Shown: positions 24,384 through 30,386, counted from the stretch's first letter. The stretch is 33,678 nucleotides of DNA from a virus (IMGVR_UViG_3300042988_000161:1-33678), one strand, 5' to 3'. Notes: a model not told the origin generated them from the sequence alone. Numbers and translations are program-made.

Positions 24384-24805
24384 ACGAACTCGACGCCCTG
24401 ATTGAGATCGTCAAACGGTTCGAGGGTTGCCGGTTGCGGGCATACTTTTGCCCCGCTGGCATCGTCACGATCGGGTGGGGATCGACCGGCCCGGGCATTG
24501 TTCCGGGTCTGGTCTGGACTCAACAGCAAGCCGACGACCGACTCCGGGCGGATTGCCGGGCGTTTCTGCGCGGCACTCGGAAGGTATGCCCCGGCGTTGA
24601 GTTTGGTTCGATCGTCGCCGCTGCGGATTTCGCCTATAACCTCGGCCTCGGTCGGTTGAAGTCGTCGACGTTCCGCCGAAAGCTGATCGTCGGCGACATC
24701 GAGGCGGCGGAAGTCCAGCTTATGCGATGGACGAAAGCCGGGGGCAAAGTGTTGCCGGGATTGGTCAGGCGACGCCGCGCCGAGGTCGCGCTTTTGGGTC
24801 AATAA
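24380..24805 (+). CDS. Endolysin, T4-type lysozyme (GH24)
   Basis: 141 aa, starting in the holin stop (ATGA). The catalytic triad E15-x8-C24-x5-T30 (FEGCRLRAYFCPAGIVTIGW) is the GH24 signature, with Cys where T4 lysozyme has Asp; that variant is known among phage lysozymes. The C-terminal half has AADFAYNLGLGRLKSSTFRR and GGKVLPGLVRRRRAEVALL, standard for the fold. There is no signal peptide or SAR helix, so release should depend on the holin. It cuts the MurNAc-GlcNAc bond. Last gene of the plus-strand block. Confidence 0.93.
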   Translation: MNELDALIEIVKRFEGCRLRAYFCPAGIVTIGWGSTGPGIVPGLVWTQQQADDRLRADCRAFLRGTRKVCPGVEFGSIVAAADFAYNLGLGRLKSSTFRRKLIVGDIEAAEVQLMRWTKAGGKVLPGLVRRRRAEVALLGQ

Positions 24806-24882
24806 AGTTTTGCAATTCGGAAAGCGAACGCGGTTTTATGCGGGTTTCCGAAGGGTAAAAATCAGGAAATTGCAAAACAAAA

Positions 24883-24900
24883 ACGCCCCGCGAGGGGCGT
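24883..24900 (-). terminator. Intrinsic terminator, minus strand
   Basis: ACGCCCC (24883-24889) pairs with GGGGCGT (24894-24900) over a 4-nt loop. Read on the minus strand, the stem is followed by TTTTTGTTTT. It would stop the minus-strand operon and any transcript crossing the tRNA fragment. On the plus strand there is no U-run after the stem, so it is not a plus terminator. Confidence 0.8.
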
Positions 24901-24921
24901 CATTACTGGATCGCATTAGCT

Positions 24922-24962
24922 GATTTCGAGTCCGGCGCATTCGACCACTCTGCCACCTCTCC
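24922..24962 (-). other. 5' half of a tRNA-Ser(CGA) gene
   Basis: On the minus strand from 24962: acceptor strand GGAGAGG, T8, a D-arm with GCA...TGC stem and AGTGGTCGAA loop, then the anticodon loop CTCGAAA with anticodon CGA (24928-24930). Past TC (positions 39-40) the match to tRNA-Ser stops: the anticodon stem pairs only partly and there is no variable arm, T-arm or 3' acceptor strand. It is therefore not a functional tRNA but a core homologous to a host tRNA gene up to the anticodon loop. Confidence 0.75.
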
Positions 24963-25046
24963 GGGCTTGTCTCGCAAGGGTTTGCGAGATCGGTCAGTTT
25001 TGCAATTCGGCGAAGGTTTTGCAATTCGCCGAAAAGCGAGGTCGGA

Positions 25047-25445
25047 TTATAAAGCAAGGCGAATGTTTTTTACCGAAATCCATTCCACAAATTTCAACAC
25101 CTCGGCGACGTCGGTTCCCTTGAGTAATTCATGTCGCCGCCGGTGTCTCGGATGTGCGTTTTCTAAATCAAATTCAACCATCGCTTTCGTTTTTGTTTTA
25201 TCGAAAGCGATCACACGCCCCCTTCGGTTTTTCTTTTCGTTTATCACCATCGACCCGACTGTCAACGAACCGAGCGATTCATATTCAGCACCGTCCCAAT
25301 CGACGACCGATTTAATGATCCGATATTTGGACAAAGAGTCGCCATCGGACAATTCTTTAATCCGGTTTATCGCGGTCAGTCGGTCAACGTCGCCCGATTC
25401 CAAATCGACATATTCAGAACCGATCAGTTTTTGAATCGTTCGCAT
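25047..25445 (-). CDS. Hypothetical protein, 132 aa
   Basis: ATG 25445 has GAGGG 7 nt upstream (inside the KorA-like gene), better than GTG 25451. The N-terminus (RTIQKLIGSEYVDLESGDVD, RLTAINRIKELSDGDSLSKY) looks like an early gene product with helical content. The middle (LGSLTVGSMVINEKKNRRGR) reads as a small beta-barrel, and the C-terminus has basic HPRHRRRHELLKG. No family recognised. Last gene of the promoter-proximal minus operon, directly next to attP. A DNA-binding or regulatory role would fit the basic segment, but that is inference. Confidence 0.6.
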   Translation of the reverse strand: MRTIQKLIGSEYVDLESGDVDRLTAINRIKELSDGDSLSKYRIIKSVVDWDGAEYESLGSLTVGSMVINEKKNRRGRVIAFDKTKTKAMVEFDLENAHPRHRRRHELLKGTDVAEVLKFVEWISVKNIRLAL

Positions 25446-25447
25446 GT

Positions 25448-25624
25448 TCACACCCTCTTTTGAAAGCTGGCGACCGCCCGGCTCACCGCCTGACGATGCA
25501 CCCCGACCGCCTTCGCGGCGTCGGTCTGACTCTTACCCTCGACGAAAACCATCCGCAACGCTTCGCGGATGGTCGCCTGATAACGCGAGCCGACAAGGCG
25601 GTCGGCGAATTCTGCCGGGGTCAT
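25448..25624 (-). CDS. KorA/TrfB-like HTH regulator, 58 aa
   Basis: Starts at ATG 25624 in the stop of the upstream gene (ATGA) and ends at TGA 25448, just before the next gene. It reads TPAEFADRLVGSRYQATIRE, then an HTH: FVEGKSQTDAAKAVGVHRQAVSRAV with flanking residues. This is the TrfB/KorA domain pattern, in which a G-K-S-Q-T-(D/E)-A-A segment begins the HTH. KorA proteins of broad-host-range plasmids repress by binding palindromes near promoters. A candidate repressor of the promoter at 26535-26563 (inference). Confidence 0.7.
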   Translation of the reverse strand: MTPAEFADRLVGSRYQATIREALRMVFVEGKSQTDAAKAVGVHRQAVSRAVASFQKRV

Positions 25625-26061
25625 GCCGTCACCTCGTCCGCCAGTTCAAACGAAACGCCCGGGATGTTCAAAAAGCCGAACGGTTCGCCGTACTTCCCGC
25701 CGTGGATGACTTTCCAGCTTGACGCCATGCGGAACTCGGAAGCGCGACCGATCTCGCGCTCGCCGGCGGTATCTTTACCGACCGGGACGCCGCCGAAATA
25801 CGTTCCGAGGTTCGCCCCGGTGATCACCGACGGGATCACCGCGATTGCGGTGTATGAGTAGCGACGCGGATCGTCACGCGGGATTTTCGCCTCGTCGAAA
25901 TAGGATTCATAACCGACGTCGACGATCACGACCGGGTAAACGCCCGGCGTCAAAGCGTGGTCGCGATACCATGCCGCGAACTCGTAATGTTCGGTTTCTT
26001 TCACGCCTTCGCCGATGGTCAGATGGCCGATGACGTCGCCCTTGTTGAATTTGGTTTTCAT
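25621..26061 (-). CDS. Hypothetical protein, 146 aa
   Basis: ATG 26061 has an excellent GGAAGGGG ribosome site that lies in the end of the preceding gene. The protein starts MKTKFNKGDVIGHLTIGEGV and contains YPVVIVDVGYESYFDEAKIP, YSYTAIAVIPSVITGANLGT and WKVIHGGKYGEPFGFLNIPG. Mixed alpha/beta, acidic, soluble. I recognise no family. The operon also holds a KorA-like HTH and lies next to attP, so a role in lysogeny, immunity or establishment is possible but unproven. Confidence 0.65.
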   Translation of the reverse strand: MKTKFNKGDVIGHLTIGEGVKETEHYEFAAWYRDHALTPGVYPVVIVDVGYESYFDEAKIPRDDPRRYSYTAIAVIPSVITGANLGTYFGGVPVGKDTAGEREIGRASEFRMASSWKVIHGGKYGEPFGFLNIPGVSFELADEVTA

Positions 26062-26062
26062 T

Positions 26063-26272
26063 TTATGCCCCTTCCAGTTTTGATTTGAATTCCTCGACCC
26101 ATTCCTCGACGGTCAAGTCGGTGATCCGGCTCACATACACGCCCGACATGGCGGTCGCGACGAAGCTGTCGCCGATGTCATAAAAGTAAAAGTACCCGCC
26201 GCCCTTCGCCAGCTCGACATCGAACCCGGCGGCTTTTAGGGCGGCGTTCACTTTTTTGGTCGTGACGGTCAT
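26063..26272 (-). CDS. Hypothetical protein, 69 aa
   Basis: Chosen start ATG 26272 has GGAG 9 nt upstream; a TTG at 26302 is possible but overlaps the previous gene. Starts MTVTTKKVNAALKAAGFDVE, then a Gly/aromatic stretch (LAKGGGYFYFYDIGDSFVAT) and a helix TVEEWVEEFKSKLEGA. The order helix, strand with G-G-G-Y-F-Y-F, helix recalls small phage proteins sometimes seen near integrase genes. Function unknown. Confidence 0.65.
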   Translation of the reverse strand: MTVTTKKVNAALKAAGFDVELAKGGGYFYFYDIGDSFVATAMSGVYVSRITDLTVEEWVEEFKSKLEGA

Positions 26273-26298
26273 TTTCAGATTCTCCGAAAGAGCCAATA

Positions 26299-26499
26299 TC
26301 AAGAAATCTTGACGAAGTAGCTTTCACCAATTTTTAGGTCTGCTATTTTTTCTAAAATGCGCGATGTGAAACGCTTGCCACGGATTGCCTCTGCTTTGTT
26401 TACTGCGTTAATGAAGTTTTCAAAGAAGAAGCCTTCGCCGTGGGTTGTTCCGACTGCAATCCCGTCATAGAGTCTGGTGACGATTAGATTGTTGCTCAT
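26299..26499 (-). CDS. Hypothetical protein, 66 aa, AT-rich gene
   Basis: First gene after the strong minus-strand promoter, with GGAGAT upstream of ATG 26499. The product (MSNNLIVTRLYDGIAVGTTH, then EGFFFENFINAVNKAEAIRG) is small and mixed alpha/beta. Codon use differs from the rest of the window: AGA, CTA, ATA, TTA and many GCA/AAA codons appear, and the gene is visibly more AT-rich. This suggests recent acquisition or a different selective history. No family recognised. Confidence 0.6.
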   Translation of the reverse strand: MSNNLIVTRLYDGIAVGTTHGEGFFFENFINAVNKAEAIRGKRFTSRILEKIADLKIGESYFVKIS

Positions 26500-26534
26500 G
26501 ATGTCGATCTCCGTTTGCGTTGTTGACGGTTCCC

Positions 26535-26563
26535 ATTGTCGGGGTTTGTAAACACCTTGTCAA
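26535..26563 (-). promoter_or_regulatory. Strong sigma-70 promoter for the attP-side operon
   Basis: On the minus strand: -35 TTGACA (26558-26563), a 17-nt spacer (26541-26557), -10 GACAAT (26535-26540). An AT-rich stretch with AAAAATTTTT at about 26585-26596 sits where an UP element would be. It lies in the ~95-bp gap between the integrase stop and the gene starting at 26499, giving that operon its own promoter. Confidence 0.75.
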
Positions 26564-26578
26564 CACTTTGACAACACT
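26546..26578. repeat. Three 11-bp operator-like direct repeats
   Basis: Plus-strand units TTGTAAACACC (26546-26556), TTGTCAACACT (26557-26567) and TTGACAACACT (26568-26578), with an exact 11-bp period. The last two also form a palindrome, TTGTCAA-cact-TTGACAA (26557-26574), covering the -35 box of the promoter above. A further TGTTGAC half-site occurs at 26521-26527, near the expected start point. The arrangement is that of a repressor operator. Confidence 0.7.
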
Positions 26579-26594
26579 TTATTGCGAAAAATTT

Positions 26595-27602
26595 TTATCG
26601 CGTCGGCTCGACCTTTTGCCCGCGGCGTTTCCGCGAATAGTGTTCGGTCATGCTGACCGTCGAATGACCGGCCAACGCTTGCGCGTCGCGGATGTTACCG
26701 GTCGCGTCCTCTTTATCGCTGACCGCCTTCGCCCGCAGATCGCGGAACTGTATATCGTCCGTTATCCCGGCGGCGACCCGGGCGCGTTTCCAAAGTATCG
26801 AAAGCCATTGCACCGAAATCGGTTTCCCGTGATCGCCGACGATCAACGCCGTGTTGACGACCGTTCCCGACTTCGCCGCCCGGCACTCGGCGACGAGTTC
26901 CGCCAGCCGACCGACGACGGCGATTCGCACCGGCGTCCCGGTCTTGCCTTGCCGGACTTGGATATACCCGTCGCGGATGTCGGTTTCGCGCATTTTCAGC
27001 ACGTCCGCCGGGCGTTGCCCGGTGAGATAAGCGAGTTCGATCGCTAGTTGCAACGTCCGCGGCCCATGCGATGCGACCCGATCGACCTGTTCGTCGGTCA
27101 GGTACACGTCGCGCCCCGTCTCGGCGTTACGCTTGACGCCCTCGCAAGGGTTCGCCCGGTCGGTCATGCCCCATTCGCGCGCGTGATTCCACAACGACGA
27201 CAAAACGGCGATGTTCCGATTCGCTTGAACGCCCTTCCGCCATTCGCGGAACTGCGCGACGTGGATCGGCTGGATGTCGGCGAGCGTCGCGCCGTCGAAA
27301 AACTGGCGCAGGAATTTGAGCGCGGACTGATAGTCGATTTGCGTCCGGGTCGACTTGGTCGGGATGATCACCGACTCATATTTCCGGGCGGCGTCCTCGA
27401 ACGAAAACACCGACCGCATTTTCGCGTTGCCGCCTTCGAGGTCGGCCCATTGCCGGACGGCGTCAATGTAATCGGTGCCGAGCGGTTTATATCTCGGTTT
27501 CGACGCCGCGCCTTGGTCATAATAATAGTACGCGCGACCCTTCGCCCGGATCGCGACGAGGCGGGTCGGCAGATTCTTATTTGTTGAGCGGGGTCGGGCC
27601 AT
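26595..27602 (-). CDS. int: Tyrosine recombinase (phage integrase)
   Basis: 335 aa from ATG 27602, which overlaps the DUF4224 stop (TAATG). The arm-binding N-terminus has GRAYYYYDQGAASKPRYKPL. The SAM-like core-binding domain spans about residues 65-150, and the catalytic domain about 165-335. Catalytic residues: R197 (TGQRPADV), K220 (QGKTG), R290 (FRDLRAKA), H313 (LAGHSTV) and Y322 (TEHYSRK). The usual box II His is Arg (R287), a variation common in integrases of this type. It should act on the attP at 24807-25033. The ribosome site is weak (GAGAT close to ATG), so translation may depend on coupling to the upstream gene. Confidence 0.95.
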   Translation of the reverse strand: MARPRSTNKNLPTRLVAIRAKGRAYYYYDQGAASKPRYKPLGTDYIDAVRQWADLEGGNAKMRSVFSFEDAARKYESVIIPTKSTRTQIDYQSALKFLRQFFDGATLADIQPIHVAQFREWRKGVQANRNIAVLSSLWNHAREWGMTDRANPCEGVKRNAETGRDVYLTDEQVDRVASHGPRTLQLAIELAYLTGQRPADVLKMRETDIRDGYIQVRQGKTGTPVRIAVVGRLAELVAECRAAKSGTVVNTALIVGDHGKPISVQWLSILWKRARVAAGITDDIQFRDLRAKAVSDKEDATGNIRDAQALAGHSTVSMTEHYSRKRRGQKVEPTR

Positions 27603-27820
27603 TATCTCAAGACGGGCGGCGTCCAAGTTTGAACAAGGTCATTTTGCGCCGGTTGCGTCCGCCCTTCAATAGCCGATCGAGCGACGACCGGATTGCCCGA
27701 GGCATTGACCCAAAACGGGACGCCCATGCGGCGAAGCTGATCGCATTGCGCGCCCTTTTGTTTGCGTCCGGTCAATGCCTCGATCTCGGACTTAACGAGA
27801 AAAGCGAAAGCGTTGTTCAT
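27602..27820 (-). CDS. DUF4224 protein (integrase-associated)
   Basis: 72 aa from ATG 27820, with GGGGGCGG upstream; the start lies in the stop of the zinc-finger gene (ATGA). FLVKSEIEALTGRKQKGAQC, then DQLRRMGVPFWVNASGNPVV, is the DUF4224 pattern. These small proteins are nearly always coded directly before phage integrases and are thought to be DNA-binding excisionase-like factors, though this is not established. The TAATG overlap with int supports co-translation. Confidence 0.85.
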   Translation of the reverse strand: MNNAFAFLVKSEIEALTGRKQKGAQCDQLRRMGVPFWVNASGNPVVARSAIEGRTQPAQNDLVQTWTPPVLR

Positions 27821-28008
27821 GGCCGCCCCCACCGATCCCGGCAAGGGGCGCAACACCCGCCGACAAGACGTTCGGAATGCTCGCCGCACAAGTCGCACTC
27901 GCCCGGCTCGCCCTTCGGAATCTTGCCGGCGGCGAGGTGTGCGAGGGCGATCGCGATACTCGAATCGAGTTCGACGCGGTCGTTTGCTTGGTCGATTTCG
28001 TCACTCAT
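27817..28008 (-). CDS. TraR/DksA-type zinc-finger protein
   Basis: 63 aa with GAGG 7 nt before ATG 28008. An N-terminal helix (ELDSSIAIALAHLAAGK) precedes a four-Cys zinc finger C38xxC41...C53xxC56 (CDLCGEHSERLVGGCCAPCR). This is the size and motif of TraR-like proteins, which enter the RNA polymerase secondary channel and mimic DksA/ppGpp. It could tune host or phage promoters early in infection. Coupled to neighbours at both ends by ATGA overlaps. Confidence 0.75.
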   Translation of the reverse strand: MSDEIDQANDRVELDSSIAIALAHLAAGKIPKGEPGECDLCGEHSERLVGGCCAPCRDRWGRP

Positions 28009-28208
28009 TTCAAAACCTCAATAGTCGGGCTGACTTCGGGCGATATCAAGTCGATTTCAAACAAAAATTCATCGGGGATGTATACGTCGAAGGCGACGCG
28101 CCGAGTATTTTGATTTTTCGCTGGCGGTTGTGTTTGGGCGATAAGTCCGTTTTTCAATTGAAACGCCGCGCCAGACTCCCAAAAATCAATATAAAAACGA
28201 ATTTTCAC
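28005..28208 (-). CDS. Hypothetical protein, 67 aa, GTG start
   Basis: The GTG at 28208 overlaps the stop of the DUF6378 gene (GTGA), and the stop overlaps the next ATG. The protein (MKIRFYIDFWESGAAFQLKN, then VAFDVYIPDEFLFEIDLISP) is beta-rich with alternating hydrophobic and charged residues. No family recognised. It keeps the strict one-to-four-base overlaps of this operon, which supports it as real. Confidence 0.65.
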   Translation of the reverse strand: MKIRFYIDFWESGAAFQLKNGLIAQTQPPAKNQNTRRVAFDVYIPDEFLFEIDLISPEVSPTIEVLK

Positions 28209-28465
28209 GGTTGAATCCTCTCGATCAATGCCAGATAACCAGCGCCGTCGACAAGGTTGTCGCGCTTGTGTTGATGCTGTTCGCGGGCGACCTTGAGCAA
28301 GACCATCGCGAGCGCGACTTTCTCCGGGGAAACCTTGACGCCGAACAATACCGTCCAATAGTCCGCAATGACTCGCAGATTGCGGCCCGGGTTGCCGTAT
28401 GTACGCTCCCGGTCGCCGTAGATAATGCCTTCCGCCTCGGCGAGAATTGATTTCGTTTCGGTCAT
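28205..28465 (-). CDS. DUF6378 phage protein
   Basis: 86 aa from ATG 28465, which overlaps the stop of the membrane microprotein gene. It has ILAEAEGIIYGDRERTYGNP, YWTVLFGVKVSPEKVALAMV and LLKVAREQHQHKRDNLVDGA, the DUF6378 signature. Proteins of this family are all-helical and widely spread in phage replication modules. Their helical metal-ligand-like pattern (E/D...RDNLVD) recalls MazG-like nucleotide hydrolases, but activity is unproven. Position among replication genes fits nucleotide or DNA metabolism. Confidence 0.85.
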   Translation of the reverse strand: MTETKSILAEAEGIIYGDRERTYGNPGRNLRVIADYWTVLFGVKVSPEKVALAMVLLKVAREQHQHKRDNLVDGAGYLALIERIQP

Positions 28466-28593
28466 TTGAGTAGCGCCTTTGCCGAAAATATAGCGATCCC
28501 GATCCACCATCCAACGAGCGACGCTGACGAGATAAACAGAATTAAATATAAAAAGACGCCGACAACCGCGTCGAGCCATGTTTCGTTTTTCAT
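28462..28593 (-). CDS. Membrane microprotein, 43 aa
   Basis: Runs from ATG 28593 (AAGGGG 5 nt upstream) to TGA 28462. Starts MKNETWLDAVVGVFLYLILF, then ISSASLVGWWIGIAIFSAKA. Two hydrophobic stretches form one or two membrane passes. It overlaps the helicase stop (ATGA) and the DUF6378 start, so the reading frame is bracketed by translational coupling on both sides. Function unknown; early-expressed small membrane proteins may act in superinfection exclusion. Confidence 0.65.
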   Translation of the reverse strand: MKNETWLDAVVGVFLYLILFISSASLVGWWIGIAIFSAKALLK

Positions 28594-29939
28594 GCTTGCC
28601 CCTTCATCGCATCAAGTAAAATTTGCTGAACTTCGGCCTTTGTTTCGTGCCGCTTCAAAACCAGTTCGTCGACCGTACCCCGGGCGACGATGTCGTGAAT
28701 AAAGACCGGACGATCGAACCCGGCTTGCATTTGCCGCACCGGGCCGATCCGTTCGATTAGTTGCTGGCGTTGCTCTAAATCCCACCAATGCCCTAGAAAC
28801 GCGATCTGATTGCATACGTTTTGCAATCCGTCGATGCCGTGGCCGACGCTCGCGGCGTGAACTAGCCCGATCTGATACTTGCCGGCCTTGAACGCCTTCC
28901 CGTCGTCCTCGGCGATGATCCCGGCTTTCGGGAACGCCTTGCGGATGCGGGCAAGGTCAGATTTGAAGTGATACGCCACCAGCACCGGCGCGCCGGACGC
29001 CTCGTCGATCACGCTTTCAAGCGCGTCGAGCTTTTCGTCGTGAACGTGTTCCCATGCCTCGCCGTCGGTGTAGATCGCGCCGTTCGCAATCTGCAAACAC
29101 TTGATCGTCAGGCTCGCGGCGTTCAACGCCTCGACCTCACTTCCGGCGATCTCGGCGAACATGGTTTTTTCGAGGTCGCGATATATCTGCCGGGCGTGAT
29201 CCGGCAAGTCGACCTTGATGACGTTGTGAATCGGGTCTTTCAGATCGAAATAATCCCGGGGATCAAGCGTCAGGCATACATCGGCGAGCAAATCCTGTAT
29301 CTCGCCTTGAGAATGCGGCATCGGGATCACGCCGAACCCGCTCGGGTGTTGCTTGAACCATCGGTCGGTATACGCCGAGAAAGTCCGCCCGAGGCGAACG
29401 CCGGCGTCGATGAACCATTGCTGACCCCACAAGTCGACGAGGCCGAGCGGCGCCGGGGTGCCGGTCAGGTTGACGAACCGCGTCGCGTACTTATGCGCGA
29501 CTTTCGACAACGCCTTCGCGCGCTTGCCGCCTTGCCGGGTGCGGAACGATTTCAGCTTGGTCGACTCGTCGGCGATGATGGTGCGGAACGGCCAACGGTC
29601 GCCGAATTGCTCGACCAGTTTCGGCAACTGTTCATAATTGATCGTTACGATGTCCGCATCGGGTAAGGCGAACGACTTCGCGCCGCATAGGGTCGCGACC
29701 TTTAGGTGCGCGAGGTGATCCCATTTCCGCGCCTCGTCAGGCCATGTCGACCGGGCGACGCGCAAGGGTGCGATCACCAGCGCCGGGAACACGTCCTCGA
29801 CGATCGACAACTGATCGAGGGCGGTCAGGGTTGAGACGGTTTTTCCGCCGCCCATGAAGCACCACAGCGCGCACCGCGGGGATCGCTGGATATGCTCGAT
29901 TGCTTTGATCTGGTACGGGCGCGGGGTGAACTGGCTCAC
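28590..29939 (-). CDS. SNF2-type helicase / ATPase
   Basis: 449 aa from GTG 29939 (GGAG 8 nt upstream). PRPYQIKAIEHIQ is the Q-like motif; Walker A is FMGGGKT (residues 28-34). LVIAPLRVARSTWPDEARKW is motif Ia, IIADES is motif II, LTGTPAP is motif III, and the second RecA lobe has LVAYHFKSDLARI and HWWDLEQRQQLIERIGPVRQ (motif VI-like). Compact SNF2-family proteins with this pattern are common next to VRR-NUC nucleases and DNA polymerases in phage replication modules. It likely remodels or unwinds DNA during replication or recombination. The start overlaps the preceding small gene (GTGA). Confidence 0.9.
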   Translation of the reverse strand: MSQFTPRPYQIKAIEHIQRSPRCALWCFMGGGKTVSTLTALDQLSIVEDVFPALVIAPLRVARSTWPDEARKWDHLAHLKVATLCGAKSFALPDADIVTINYEQLPKLVEQFGDRWPFRTIIADESTKLKSFRTRQGGKRAKALSKVAHKYATRFVNLTGTPAPLGLVDLWGQQWFIDAGVRLGRTFSAYTDRWFKQHPSGFGVIPMPHSQGEIQDLLADVCLTLDPRDYFDLKDPIHNVIKVDLPDHARQIYRDLEKTMFAEIAGSEVEALNAASLTIKCLQIANGAIYTDGEAWEHVHDEKLDALESVIDEASGAPVLVAYHFKSDLARIRKAFPKAGIIAEDDGKAFKAGKYQIGLVHAASVGHGIDGLQNVCNQIAFLGHWWDLEQRQQLIERIGPVRQMQAGFDRPVFIHDIVARGTVDELVLKRHETKAEVQQILLDAMKGQA

Positions 29940-30106
29940 AGTTTGCACTCCGTCAGGTATTGAACGCGATGCGAGCCGGCATATTCCATTTCGACCGAGC
30001 ATTCTTGAGGCCCGGCGAACGACGCAAGCGTCAGGAATATCCCGGTCGCGAGGCCGATCGCAAACATCAGCAACGCCGCAAAAACGCCGAACTGACTATC
30101 TGACAT
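29936..30106 (-). CDS. Small exported or membrane protein, 56 aa
   Basis: From ATG 30106 (GGGG 6 nt upstream) to TGA 29936. One hydrophobic segment (FAALLMFAIGLATGIFLTLA) near the N-terminus precedes a short tail with two cysteines (C36, C54) and FAGPQECSVEMEYAGSHRVQ, so the tail may lie outside the cytoplasm with a disulfide. It overlaps the nuclease gene by 11 nt and the helicase start by GTGA. Function unknown; a superinfection-exclusion type role is a guess. Confidence 0.6.
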   Translation of the reverse strand: MSDSQFGVFAALLMFAIGLATGIFLTLASFAGPQECSVEMEYAGSHRVQYLTECKL

Positions 30107-30386
30107 CGCGCACCCCGTCCAACAACCGGTCGACCTCGATGATCGAGTTACAAACGAACACGTCGACCCCGAGGTCTTTCATGCGTTTATGCTCGCGAAT
30201 CTGCATCGGCGAGAGTCGACCGTTCGGTGACTTGAGTTCGACGAAAAAGATCACCGGCCCGGGCAGGATGACGAGTCGGTCGGGAACGCCGCGGCGATTC
30301 TGCGACGTGAACTTGTACGCGATGCCGCCGAAGTCCTCGCGGACGCGGTGAACAAGATGCGCCTCGATCTTATATTCAAGCGACAT
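30096..30386 (-). CDS. VRR-NUC domain nuclease
   Basis: 96 aa, a single-domain VRR-NUC protein. PD-(D/E)xK motifs: D36 in RRGVPDRLVILP, E50 and K52 in FFVELKSPNGRLS, and the Q62-containing helix PMQIREHKRM. Phage VRR-NUC proteins are Holliday-junction or flap-type structure-specific nucleases, usually found beside the SNF2 helicase as here. Start ATG 30386 lies inside the end of the preceding gene (11 nt overlap). Confidence 0.92.
   Translation of the reverse strand: MSLEYKIEAHLVHRVREDFGGIAYKFTSQNRRGVPDRLVILPGPVIFFVELKSPNGRLSPMQIREHKRMKDLGVDVFVCNSIIEVDRLLDGVRDVR

Larger units (their letters stand above)
24807..25033. other. Probable phage attachment site (attP)
   Basis: A 240-bp gene-free region between convergent blocks. 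Four copies of GTTTTGCAATT surround a tRNA fragment: 24807-24820 (+), 24866-24878 (inverted), 24997-25010 (+) and 25016-25028 (+). Arm-type repeats on both sides of a tRNA-derived core are the layout of tyrosine-integrase attP sites. Perfect inverted repeats lie at 24816-24823/24845-24852 (TTCGGAAA), 24970-24977/24982-24989 (TCTCGCAA) and 25006-25014/25025-25033 (TTCGGCGAA). The integrase gene is about 1.6 kb away on the minus strand. Confidence 0.7.

Noticed and set aside
24883-24900. Terminator for the plus-strand late block
   Set aside because: The stem is followed on the plus strand by GTCATTAC, with no U-run; the U-run exists only in the minus-strand direction.
24895-24962. Complete tRNA-Ser gene on the minus strand
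   Set aside because: Only the 5' half and anticodon loop are present; the anticodon stem is mispaired and the T-arm and 3' acceptor strand are missing.
28466-28579. Longer DUF6378 protein starting near 28579
   Set aside because: The added residues overlap the 43-aa microprotein in another frame and do not match the family; ATG 28465 gives the family start.
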